Assembly: GCF_000003815.2 (NCBI RefSeq)
Contig: NC_049984.1
Location: 1,358,810 to 1,422,809, forward strand
DNA length: 64,000 nucleotides
DNA from: Branchiostoma floridae
Taxonomy: Eukaryota; Chordata; Leptocardii; Amphioxiformes; Branchiostomatidae
Direction: 5' to 3'
The notes beneath the pieces were generated by a model. It was not told the DNA's origin, searched no databases, and saw nothing but the letters and a program-made list of their open reading frames with translations. Positions 1 to 11,800 of this stretch are shown here, piece by piece. The position numbers and the translations under genes were made by a program. The first letter of the stretch is position 1; each line of letters starts with the position of its first letter.

Positions 1-116
1 TGCCTTTATCCTTCCGGTTAGTACAATTCAGCGCACAACAACTGGTCGGCATGTTTGCGTTTCCCGCGCGCAACTGGTGGGCGAGGAGGGTTCAGCCCGC
101 AGCTTTTTGCCTACCA

Positions 117-145
117 TGACGTCACGTGACGTAACCGTGACGTCA
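117..145. promoter_or_regulatory. cluster of three CRE-like sites with an E-box
   Basis: TGACGTCA (117-124), TGACGTAA (127-134) and TGACGTCA (138-145) lie within 29 bases, with a CACGTG E-box (123-128) overlapping the first two. These match the CREB/ATF and bHLH consensus sites. The surroundings are GC-rich (CCCGCGCGC just upstream). No gene start can be tied to them here; the nearest recognisable gene begins at 5818. The sites are seen; a role is inference. Confidence 0.3.
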
Positions 146-164
146 GCGCGATCGCTCGTATTCG

Positions 165-480
165 TAATGTTTCTTTCTTTCTTTCTTTCTCCTGTCAAAT
201 CTTCAAAGCGATTCATCTCCGTCGTTCCGTGACCGAATGACCTGAAATTTAGCACAAAGGTAGAGTGGGTCAATACCAAGGTGTGTTTTTCTGATTTTAT
301 TCATATCTGCCTCTAAAATGATTTTATTGAAGTTTAAAGGTCATGTTTTGACCAAAACTGTATATTGTGGCCCCCTGTTCCCTTGAATTACAATGGAATG
401 ACCTTAGATTTGGTGTAGATAGGCATTACATAGTTGGTAAAATGATCCAAGTAAAATATTTGGTATAAACCAATTTCAAA
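165..480 (+). repeat. truncated copy of dispersed repeat family A
   Basis: Starts with a TTTC-repeat run followed by CTCCTGTCAAATCTTCAAA, then a block with GACCTGAAATTTAG and TCATATCTGCCTCTAAAATG. The same head and blocks recur at 2650-4783 (two units) and, more diverged, at 27858-28710. No coding capacity is seen; the family is unclassified. Confidence 0.6.
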
Positions 481-599
481 ATATTAATTTGTGCACTTTT
501 CTGAGGGGAAATTGGTTTTCTTTCGGTCTTCTCCCGTGAACTCCAGTGACCCCAGAGCCCACACGTGCCAGGTGCCAGCGGTCTGGGGAGAGCGAGAGT

Positions 600-929
600 T
601 AATTACTTTATGGACGCCAGCCAATCAGCGACGAGAAAGGCGAATGTTAGTTAATATTCATAAGCGGGGCCTTGCAATCCCGTATATACACAAACAGATG
701 CACATTACAGCCTTACAGTTGCCATATGGTGCCCTGTGCCCGGTTTGAAATTGTAGTTTGCGAGGATTTGGAGTTCAGACAGGGTCATTTGAGCGGTAGC
801 GGACGGTACGCGTGCATTGAACGTTAGTGGCGATGACTTTACCAACATTCCGCATGGCACTATCAATCATTTTCGGCAGATTTGGACAGGGAAAATGGGA
901 CAGTTTGCGTTTAGTTTTGATACGTAAGT
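600..929 (+). promoter_or_regulatory. weak promoter / untranslated first exon candidate
   Basis: A CCAAT motif (621-625), a TATA-like GTATATAC (near 682-689) and, 240 bases on, a good splice donor GTAAGT at 924-929 are seen in order. This could be a promoter with a non-coding first exon, possibly an alternative start for the cadherin gene 5 kb downstream. Short motifs like these occur by chance, so this is a guess that needs transcript data. Confidence 0.15.
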
Positions 930-1440
930 TTGACAGTGGCGAGAATGGATGTATTTTTCCCGAACAAATGTAGGTACTTCTAGTATTGTTGTTGTTCTTT
1001 TTTGACGTAAACTTTGTACATTAAAATTGTAAGTAACTTTAAACTGCCAGAGTTTGAGCCCAATAAAACACTCTCAGTACCAGAGTATCACCACTGACCT
1101 CCGAAAAGAAACCCACGAACAAGGTAGAAACACCTATCCTCCAGGTCTCGCACGCTACGAGCAGGAAATTATAACACTCAGACAAGATTACGTCCGATGG
1201 CTCAGCGGATTGCATACAAAGTAAAACAATTTAACAGTGGTATGCAGGGGCATATACTTAACAAAGAATTCGAAGGGAAATGAAATAACGTTATACAGAT
1301 AAAGCCAAATCAAATTAACTTGTTGGTCCTGGGATTTTTCAGAAAAGAAATGAAGCGACAGAGTGGTAAAATTCTTGTAAAAATTCGAGACGTCTCCGTT
1401 TATAATGGCTCATACAAAACAAGAAGAAGATTTGAGTTTT

Positions 1441-2180
1441 TAGCTTGAAAAGAACACAACACTCCTACTACACAGTACCTGCACCTGCTTTGACATATCA
1501 AAATGTATGCCCTATAGCTACTTGCTTAAAAAAANNNNNNNNNNNNNNNNNNNNNNNNNNNNNNNNNNNNNNNNNNNNNNNNNNNNNNNNNNNNNNNNNN
1601 NNNNNNNNNNNNNNNNNNNNNNNNNNNNNNNNNNNNNNNNNNNNNNNNNNNNNNNNNNNNNNNNNNNNNNNNNNNNNNNNNNNNNNNNNNNNNNNNNNNN
1701 NNNNNNNNNNNNNNNNNNNNNNNNNNNNNNNNNNNNNNNNNNNNNNNNNNNNNNNNNNNNNNNNNNNNNNNNNNNNNNNNNNNNNNNNNNNNNNNNNNNN
1801 NNNNNNNNNNNNNNNNNNNNNNNNNNNNNNNNNNNNNNNNNNNNNNNNNNNNNNNNNNNNNNNNNNNNNNNNNNNNNNNNNNNNNNNNNNNNNNNNNNNN
1901 NNNNNNNNNNNNNNNNNNNNNNNNNNNNNNNNNNNNNNNNNNNNNNNNNNNNNNNNNNNNNNNNNNNNNNNNNNNNNNNNNNNNNNNNNNNNNNNNNNNN
2001 NNNNNNNNNNNNNNNNNNNNNNNNNNNNNNNNNNNNNNNNNNNNNNNNNNNNNNNNNNNNNNNNNNNNNNNNNNNNNGTTTTAGCTTGAAAAAAAACAAC
2101 AACACTCCTACTACACAGTACCTGCACCTGCTTGACAATTATCAAAATGTATGCCCTATAGCTACTTGCTTAAAAAAAAG
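1441..2180. repeat. assembly gap flanked by near-identical sequence
   Basis: The roughly 95 bases before the N run (1441-1534) and after it (2078-2180) are almost the same sequence, differing by a few substitutions and small indels. The 543-base gap is therefore either bridged by a tandem duplication or is a false gap where two haplotypes were joined. No gene is seen. Confidence 0.75.
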
Positions 2181-2639
2181 TTCACTGCAATGATAAATGT
2201 ACCCACATCACAAGGAGATTATTACGGTATTTAGACCTAGTTATCGAAGTGGAAATTGTTGAATGGCGTCATGTAATTTCATGATGAAAATCTTAATGGA
2301 AGATGCGTTTTTTTCACTCTCGGAAAAATAGGAGCTGCCGCAATTCTAAAAACCAATCAGTTATGCATAGGCGCTCCTGTGGAAGATTATATTCTTCCAT
2401 ATGGGCCCGGGGCATATTGGGCAAGCTCTGTTTTGACCTGGAATCAATTCACAATATTAGTTCTCTTTTGGGGATAACTTACAGTTAAAATATTGCATTT
2501 TTGCGCAGGGGTGACTTGGAACAGTCCAATGTTGCGTGGGAATGGGTATGGCTGAAATATGCTGTATTTGCACCCAAGCAAATGTCGGCCTTTCTAGTCG
2601 TAATTATATTGCAATCCATACATAGTATGGGATTGCAAT

Positions 2640-4783
2640 ATATTGTTTTTGCTGAGTTTCTTCTTCTCCTGTCAAAATCTTCAAGTTGATTCAACTTTTT
2701 CATTTTTGGGCCAAATGAGCTGAAATTTGGCAGGGTGGTAGAAATAGCAAATACCCCCAGGTGTTTTTTTCACTTTCTTGATAGAGGCCTTAGAATTTAT
2801 GATATTTAGGGTTTTTGGTCATTTTTAGACAAAATATGTATATTTTGGGCCCCTGTGCCCTGGTATTACAAGCTAATGACCTGAAATTTGGTAGAGAGGT
2901 GCATTGGACATATGAACACAGAAAACCATCGGCACCTTCTTCATAGATCACTTCAAAAATGAGCTATTTTAGGGGTTTTGGCCATTTTTGACTAAAAATG
3001 TATATTTATGGCTCATATGCCCTTGTATTAAAACCAAATGACCTGAAATTTGGTACATAGGTGCGTTTAACATATGACCACAGAACCCCATCAATGCTTT
3101 ATTCATTGTTTACTCCAAAAATGAGTTATTTTAGGGTTTTTGGCCATTTTTGACTAAAAATGTATATTTTTTGCTCCTAAGCCCTTGTATGAAAACCTAA
3201 TGACCTGAAATTTAGCACAGAGGTGCATTGAACATATGCTCACAGGACCTCATCGACACTTTCTTCATAGATCACTTGAAAAATGAGTTATTTTGGGGTT
3301 TTCAGTCATTTTTGACTAAAAATGTATATTTTTAGCCCCTATACTCTTGTATGTGAACCAAATGGCCTGAAATTTGGTACAGAGGTGCATTGGACATATG
3401 ACAATAGGACCCCATCAACACTTTCTTCATAGAGCACTTATAAAATGAGTTATTTTGGAATTTTTAGCCATTTTTGTCTAAAATGTATATTTTTGGCATA
3501 TATGCCCTTGTATTGAAACCAAATGACCTAAAACTCGGCATGAAGGTGTGTAGGACAAGTGCCGAGAGTACTTCATTTTCCCTTTGAGTAGACATTACTT
3601 CAAATTGTTGAATTTGGGGATTTTTTCCAGGATGAAGATGGATTGCAATATGCTGTATTTGCTCCTAAGCAAATGTCGGCCTTTCTAGTGTTTCTTTCTT
3701 TCTTCTTTCTTTCTTTCTCCTGTCAAATCTTCAAATCGAATCAACTCCGCCATTTTTTAACCGATTGACTTGAAATTTGGCACAAAGGTAGAGTAAGCCA
3801 ATACCCTCAGGTGTTTTTTTTATTTTTTTTCATATCTGCCTTTGAAATGATTTTATTGAGGTTTTTGTCAATTTTTATGTATATTTTGGGCTCCTGTACC
3901 CTGGTATTACAGCCGAATGACATGAAATTTGGTACAGAGGTGCCTTGATCATATGCTCACCTAGATTCAATTACAGTTTTGGCATACGGTACAACAAAAT
4001 GCTTAATTTTGCGATTTTTGGCCATTTTTTGACCAAAAAAGAACATTTGTGGCTCCTGTAGCCTCGTTTTACCACCAAATGATCTGAAATTTGGTATAAA
4101 AGTGCCCTTCAATTATGTGCACATAAATTCAATAAAAGTTTTCCCATACGGTACAACAAAATGCTTAATTTTGCGATTTTTGGCCATTTTTTGACCAAAA
4201 AAAGGACATTTTTGGCTCCTGTAGCCTCGTTTTACAACCAAATGATCTGAAATTTGGCATAAAAGTGCCCTTTAATTATGTGCACATAAATTCAATAAAA
4301 GTTTTCCCATACGGTACAACAAAATACTTAATTTTGCGATTTTTGGCCATTTTTTTACCAAAAAAGGACATTTTTGGCTCCTGTAGCCTCGTTTTACAAC
4401 CAAATGATCTGAAAGTTGGTATAAAAGTGCCCTTCAATTATGTGCACATAAATTCAATAAAAGTTTTCCCATACGGTACAACAAAATGCTTAATTTTGCG
4501 ATTTTATGGCAATTTTTTGACAAAATTTGGACATTTTTGGCTCCTGTTCCCTCGATTTACAACCTAATGACCCGTAAATTGGTAAAGGGGTGCTCTAGAT
4601 ATCTATTCAAATGACCCATGTATAATTTTTGGCATGGACTACTTTAAAATGATATATTTGGGATTTTTTTGGTCATTTTCCAATGGCCAAAGGGGTCAAC
4701 GACCTCAAGGCCTATTGTTTCATGAGGGAGATGGCTGAAATATGCTGTATTTGCTCTCAAGCAAATGTCGGCCTTTCTAGTTT
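2640..4783 (+). repeat. dispersed repeat family A, two head-to-tail units with internal ~115-120 bp tandem repeats
   Basis: Many diverged copies of a block with GACCTGAAATTTGGTACAGA, a spaced GTGCATTG and ATGTATATTTTTGGC follow each other. Each large unit begins with a TTTC-rich head plus CTCCTGTCAAA and ends with the tail TGCTGTATTTGC...AAGCAAATGTCGGCC TTTCTAGT; tails end near 2602, 3690 and 4783, and a tail-only copy ends at 30871. The third tail borders the CR1 fragment. No open reading frame or coding signal is present. Probably a non-autonomous element or complex satellite. Confidence 0.65.
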
Positions 4784-5512
4784 ATTTATTTAAACACACA
4801 ATGTCGTGTACAAGATTATAGTCCGAGGACTAAATTGCCTCGTACATTGTACAGGACAGGCTGGCGCTTAGGACTAAAACAATGGAATGTCCTGCCTAAG
4901 TGCATTAACATACTTATCACAATTTCCACTAAACTTTACAAATTAAAATTGTGAGTCTACACACCATCAAGTAAATATATATCTATGTCAAATTATAAAA
5001 TCGATCTCATTCTGAATGATTAAAATGTGACACTTCGAAGACTAATGTGAGTTTAACAGATCGATACAATAAGGCAGCGTGGTATTCCTGAAACGCGATG
5101 TTCGGCACTTAAACTGGCTGAAGTTATCAGCATTTCTGAGGTCCCTACCATGTGCCTCAGAGCGGCGTGGTGGTAGCCAGCAGTTGAAAACCTCAGAATG
5201 AACAATAGATCTGGCAAACTTGAGGCAGAGAGCTTTACGCCTTACATGCAGAGGTTCTAATTTACAAATCAGTAGCGCTGAACTGTAGGAACTGAAAGAA
5301 CGACCAAGCATGATCTTACAGGCCCTGGCTTGGACACGCTCAATCATACATGACAGTTCTACTGTAAGCCCAGGGTGCCAGACCTGGCAGGCGTATTCCA
5401 GGGTGGGGCGGACAAAACCTATGTACACAAGTACTAAGTCGCTAGTGCTCAGACCGTGTTTCTTCAAACACCTAATAGGGCGGTTGGTTTTGTATGGAGT
5501 ACGGGCTTCAAA
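4783..5512 (-). mobile_element. 5'-truncated CR1/L2-type non-LTR retrotransposon (C-terminal part of reverse transcriptase)
   Basis: On the minus strand the frame running from about 5512 to 5045 reads like the part after the reverse transcriptase palm of CR1-like LINEs: key stretches are LKKHGLSTSDLVLVY, VRPTLEYACQVWHPG and IERVQARACKIMLG. It stops at 5042-5044 and is followed by a 3' UTR ending in an A+T-rich run (AAATAAATAAA). The catalytic FADD region is absent, so this is a dead 5'-truncated copy. It ends about 220 bases upstream of the likely start of the cadherin transcript. Confidence 0.75.
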
Positions 5513-5817
5513 TCCAACCGGGAGCAGCAACGAACAAAACGGCAACGGCTGTCGCAACAAACCAACGTTTAAAACGCTATTCTGTCCCTTTGTACCATTT
5601 TATATCCACATTTATATCACATACTTCCACACTCACAAACGTACAACCCTTCCACCCCTATCCAGTGGAATGGTACAGTCCCAACCACATACTTCACTTA
5701 AGACAATGTTATTGTCAAGGGCCACAGCCAAGTAGTTCAGTCGGCACGAGGAAGTGCTCAGCGTGGCGTCAGAACTCGACTCCGAACCTGCAACGATCGT
5801 CTGCGAACCTGTCAATC

Positions 5818-5863
5818 ATGCGACGCTGTAGACTCTTCGCGGGCTTTCTTCTGTGGACCATTG
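5818..5863 (+). CDS. cadherin exon 1: signal peptide
   Basis: ATG at 5818 opens MRRCRLFAGFLLWTI, a short basic start followed by a hydrophobic core, as in a signal peptide. The exon ends in phase 1 at the donor GTAAGT (5864). A TCAGTC initiator-like motif at 5738-5743 would give a short 5' UTR; no TATA box is seen 30 bases upstream of it. No upstream in-frame start competes. Confidence 0.7.
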
Positions 5864-8800
5864 GTAAGTTTAAAGGAAACGGCCGGGACGATTTTAACTC
5901 ACTACGTTGCGTTAGTAAACATACCTCAAAATCTGGGTCAACAGAAAATTGTTTATGATGAAGGAACAGATTTGACGTCTCTGTATGATGTGGATTGCTA
6001 TTACTATTCGTTACCAAAATGGTTGTCTCGGGATACTGGCCACTATATTACAAGTATATGGTGTGCAAACGGCGGAAAAGTACAAGGAAGTAGCTCCATA
6101 TATATACAACAACAAAAAAACGACAGTCATTATTTACATGTGTGCCCAACGCAAGAATAACACGGCTAGTCAATAGCAACAAAAGAATCCACTGTGTTGC
6201 CAAAAGTTGTAACCAATGTGCACAAACGTACCTATCATTAAAAGCGGAAAAAATATTTGTCTTTATAGTTAGACTTTTTCCATGATTGGTTAGACTCCAA
6301 ACGTGTTGTTGTTGGTTTTGATATTTACCTTATTGAGGGCTTATGTTTTCACTGCTCCGTTCTTAATTGGAGGGGGGTTCTTGATGTTTCTCCAACTGTC
6401 ATATCAACTTTCAAAAGTAAGGTAGACCTGTCTAAGGCTGTAACATACCAGCAAGTTACCACCACTCTTTACGAGAAAGACTCCGTTTTTGTTGAAGCGC
6501 TGAGCAACGTTTCCTCCTGTTTGTTGGCCAGGTGTAATGTTGTTACATGGTCAAGTATTAACCCGAGCACGAAATGAACCCAGGCAGTTGTTTGCATAGC
6601 AAGTATCAAATGCCGTTGTCCATTGTGTCGCCCATGAAAGCCTATTGTTGGCCCAATGTGGTCCCCAGTGCGTGTATGTTAACAAAACGTATAGATTCCG
6701 CCCATATGTCTGCTGTGAGTGGTCCTGCCATGAGTGTGGGGACAGGGAGGGGGGACCTGTGGGCATTTAGCGCAACTGGACCGTGAGAAACAAAAACGTC
6801 GCTTAAGAATTGTGCTACTGATTAATCTGCAGGTCATTAGTTAGCAATATAGAAGAAAAAATCTCGTCTCTTTTCTACTTTTGCTAATCCATGAGCATAG
6901 AACATGACTGAATTAGACCAGACTCGCACATACAGGTCCTACCATGTGTGTGGGGAGGGAGAGGGACACCGGGCATTTAGCGTAACTGGACCGTGAGAAA
7001 CCAAAACGTTGCCTTAAAGTTGGTCTATAGAATAATCTCGTCGGATATTTTCCACTATTGCTGATCACTGACCATGAAACATGACTGAACGAGCCAGGCA
7101 GACTGGAACATACGGTACCTANNNNNNNNNNNNNNNNNNNNNNNNNNNNNNNNNNNNNNNNNNNNNNNNNNNNNNNNNNNNNNNNNNNNNNNNNNNNNNN
7201 NNNNNNNNNNNNNNNNNNNNNGGGACGACACCATCTCCTGATGCAACTCCCTACAGCGAAACACCTTCATATGCACCAACAACGTCGGGCATGTTTCTCC
7301 CATCCAACACGACAGGTATTTTTCTCGAAACGTTAGCTTTAATCATTGTTCTACATCATCCTATGCCGCCATACTTGTTTGTATCTACATACTTGATTAT
7401 TTCAAGATAATATTCATTGTACATCCATGTCCTATCGGGCTAAGTACAGGCATACAAAATGTAAATTTTGTAGTTCGGTGCATATGTCTTGTGACAGGTA
7501 TTCCAATACGCATATTTTTCAGTACAAGTCACAGACTCAAACTGAGGTACCTTTCGTACAATATTATCAGAAAGAATGTTTATACCGTTACTACAATCTA
7601 CGGTAAATGGCTTTGTGTAAACAGCCTTGGTGTCCTTCAGATTCCAGCCCACTGGGTCCCCTGTACAGGAATCTGATCCGAGAAGTCATGGTGGACATTG
7701 CGGCCACGTCGACAGTCGGAGACCTGGGTAAGTGAGGAAATGATGAAGATGAATTGAGGTAAATCAAACCGGTTTGTTGGTACTTCATACTCGGGCAGGT
7801 AAACCGTCTCATCGCGTAACGCATTAGCAGGTTTATACTGAACGGTACAAGCAGACAGATTTAAATGATCCACTTATATAACGTTACAGTTAGTTAACAC
7901 ACTGCGATATGAGATCTGTACTGTATCTATATTGCCGGTATACCCGCCCTTAACAATTAAGCTTCGCAGGCACGCGGCGCGACAGCAGCTGGTTATATTA
8001 CACGACCGACTTGTCCCACATAACTTTTGCACATCTATCTATCTGCAAGTGTTCTTTAAAATAAAACTATCCAGACAAGATGCCCCTACTGTGCTTAGTG
8101 ATAACATATTCCACTCTACGATAGTTGTGGGAAAGTACGAATTTTTGAACACATCAATCCTAGGTTGGTAACTCTGATACTTGTAATTCACGTAATGATG
8201 GCAGAACACGTGTTTCCAACACACACATAGTCATGATGCAGGTAGATTACTAAAGAACTTTAATGACGTCCGAGCTACAGTCAAACCTGCCCGAGCGACC
8301 ACCTCTTCTCAGCGACCACCTGGCCATTTCGACCGCTTTTTCTCGGTCCCGATTTTTTTTCCCATTGACGTAAGCATTAAGCGACCTTTTCTCAACGACC
8401 ACCTGGCCAACGCGACCGGCCCAAATTGGGACCCCTAACGACCGCATCATTTTTAAAATTGAGGTTTTCATCGATTTTTGATGATAACTAGCGCGATTTT
8501 GTGCCGAAATTGGCCAGTTTGCGTCGGATTTTGACTGCCATTACGATGTTATGTTTAGAATAAGGATGGCGGTGGTCAATGGGTTGGTCAATGGGGCAGT
8601 CTACAGTAATATGGGAGGAAATTTCGTTGTAAAAAATCCGAATTTAGTTGTAACAGAAGTTTTTTTTTAAATCTATATCATTATTAAGTGAACGAATGCT
8701 GAAACGTATATAGCCGGTGACCAGTGTCGATGCAAAATGGTTTTATTCGGTGGTCATAGCAAAGGACCTGGCGTTATGACACCATATACACCTCGGGGCG

Positions 8801-11800
8801 GGTCATTAACCCTTAATTAAAGACCTCGCTTCTTTGCGTGCGTACAGTGTGCTTGCTATTTGCCATTAAACACAACGGAAACCATTTATACTTTGCATCG
8901 GGCATGTTTTGAGTCGATACTCTTATCAGCGACCAGCTGTCCAAATCGACCGCTTTTTTCCGGTCCCCGGGTGGTCGTCTTGGGCAGGTTTGACTGTATA
9001 TCTAAAGACCGTGGATATCACAGCTGTGGAATTCATCAATCCACGGTCTTCGGATATACCTGGACGTCCATATTGCGGTTTGTCGTTTTCACTTGTGTCT
9101 TCCTCCAACCCAGTGGTTGACATGGCAACGCTGCAGACCGGTAACGTGACCAACGTGACGTACGTGCTGATGTGCTGCACGTATGACGTCTTCACCCTGC
9201 TGACGGACGGGAGGGTCCTGGTGACGTCACAGTTGGACTTCAACATACAGTAAGGCTGTTTGGTAGTTACACTGTTTTATCTTTGTATTATTACTGGAAA
9301 CTCACTGACACAGCGCAAACGGCTTGACTCATCAGTAAGCAACAGGTTTGGATCGACTATATTCTCGATATGCATTCTTCAAAAATGTAAACATTAAAGA
9401 GCTTTATATAGTCACTCACATATCTTTTCAGGAAAAAATATGCAATACGTAAGGTGTCATTTGAAGTCACGCTCATTTTAGATTACTAATGAATGCATAC
9501 GTCAACGGCATTCAGGCTACCTATTTTTTTTAATGTATGCCTGGGATGTTGATATATCACTAAAGAATTGAATGGAACAAACAGGCTTATACCATTTGAC
9601 GACTTACCCTAAACCTTTCACAAATTGGCAGCTTTGGATCTTATTTCATGTCAAAAGGATGTCCCCTCTTTTCCGCACCATCAGCCAATGATTTCCCCAG
9701 TTCATTCACTTCCATAACATAACCATTCTACGTCGCATATATCATATATGAATTTTTCAGTCTTTTAGCCTTTTCACACTTACCGTAATACGCCTTCAGA
9801 TACTCCATCCCCGTAGCTGAGCTGGATTCTTTCGGCGCCATCTTGACTGCTTACGTCATCCACGTGAACCTGACCAGTGACGTCAGTCTGTACAAGGACC
9901 CGGATGGACTCTGCAACACAACATCGTTCTACGTCACTATGGAGGAGAACTCAAACATAGGTGAAGTCAGAATCAGATCTAAGGTGAAAGAAAATTTGAA
10001 AAATCATACCATCATACTGCCTATATTGAAGTGATGACTATACCCATGTCTATGACAAACACCATCAGTTGAAACATTTTAGTGGTATATTTCCTGCAGT
10101 TTCCGCGGACCTGGGCAGCCTGACGAACCAGTCGTTCTCCGGGGTGCAGTTCTACCTGGTACCGGGAGGGGACGCTGACAGGTTCTCCATCGACTCTTCC
10201 AGCGGTGTCATCACCCCCAACAGTCCACTGGACAGGGAGGAGAGGGACACTCTGGTCTTTAGGATTGCCATGGCTACCAGGTATTTTTTTATTCCCAAAC
10301 ATATTCATCTAATGCGTCTCGCCTGAAAGATGTACACTTTGTTCCCATCTGTTGTGTTGGGGCATATTACACTAAAGTCCAACGGAATAAGTTCCCTTTA
10401 TCACACCTATATTTGGTCGTTCTCTCTATTGTCCAAATTAAAGAGACCAAATGTAAGAATATGACTCTTATTCTTACAATGTGGCATAATGACCCCCAGG
10501 TATGACGTGACCTTCGGCACCGTGACCGTGACCGTGACGGACATAAACGATAACGCCCCCACCATCGTGGAGACTTGGAGCAGCGAATACATCCTGCAGT
10601 CCACCCCCATCAACTCCATAGTTGGACTGGTCCGAGGCGAGGACCCGGATGCGGGGGAGAACGCGACCTTGACCTACACCATCGTGACGGAGGCTGAGGA
10701 AGACTTTTCTGAGCTGTTCTTCATCAACAACGTCACGGGCGTCATCACGGTCATCAGCAACTTCAAGGTCATCAGGGAGCACATCCCTCTCAAGGTGATT
10801 CCAGTTTTGTTGTCGCAAACAATTGACATACGTCTGCTTTCAAAACAGACAACATGAGTCTTAGATTGTTGTCTTTTAAAAATGATGAAATTTTGTCAGC
10901 CTGACCCAGGAAATCAAACAATCAATAACGACATGCCAGTCGGTCACATTGCCAGCACGTCGAATCTCATTTTAACGTGTTGAGGCTGCACTACACAGTG
11001 ATAAAGACTATTACTTTCTATCCACACCTGTTCAACTGGTTAAGCATTGTTTTCCATCAGATCAGAGCACTAGACAACGGCGAGCCACCACGGTTTGCAG
11101 AAACAACTGTGGAACTCTCCCTCCTGTCCAATGATGCGGTTGGAAACCTGACAAGACTGGAGGTCAGCGTTCGAGAGGACGTCGCCATCGGTCTGTACTT
11201 ACAGTCTTTTCGCGCTTTTTTCCAAGTATATGATACTTAAGTTTTCTCACCATTGCATTTAGTGGCCTCCATAGCAGCCTCTACAAGCCTGGCCCTCTTT
11301 CTGATTTCTTTGTTACTGCTATCTTTTCGACGAAGACTTAAAGGCTTGCAACAGAACGGATATGCCAAAAAAAGACTTGTAGAGCCTACTAAAGACGCTG
11401 GGCATTCTTTTTTGCATTTTGCGACTTGCAGTCGCAAAATGCCTTCTGGCCAGTGTAGTCGCCGTTGTGATGTTGTGATGTTGTGATGTTGAGATGAACG
11501 GACCTGTTCAATCCATGCCAAACATTTGTATACCTGTTAAAACGGGCATTTCTTCAACATGTTCGCACTAGCGCAGTGGTAAATTTTACGCATTCTAAAC
11601 CAATGCACCCGGTTCGAATCCGGGGATTTTTTTCAACTTTTTTTTTTCTTTTTACATCCATTAAAATACTAATTTTTACATCCATTTGGCCACACCAATT
11701 TATTTCTTTGGTTAACGGATTCGCCGCTTCGTTTTTTTGCCGAATAGAAATAAAAATTTAAAAAAAAAACTTAAAAATGCCCCGCAACAGAGCTCACTCA

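Noticed and set aside
4265-4567. 100-codon frame with internal repeats
   Set aside because: It is family A tandem repeat read through; the repeated peptide reflects the DNA repeat only.
9024-9113. Extra 5' part of cadherin exon 3 from the AG at 9022-9023
   Set aside because: In phase, but the sequence lies in a hairpin next to a MITE and the acceptor at 9112-9113 has a far better pyrimidine tract.
8860-9253. Separate gene in this frame
   Set aside because: The 5' half lies in the MITE; only the last 136 bases behave like a cadherin exon with matching phases.
11562-11632. Functional tRNA gene
   Set aside because: A and B boxes and a T arm are present, but the acceptor stem does not pair and the variable loop is almost missing; a SINE head fits better.
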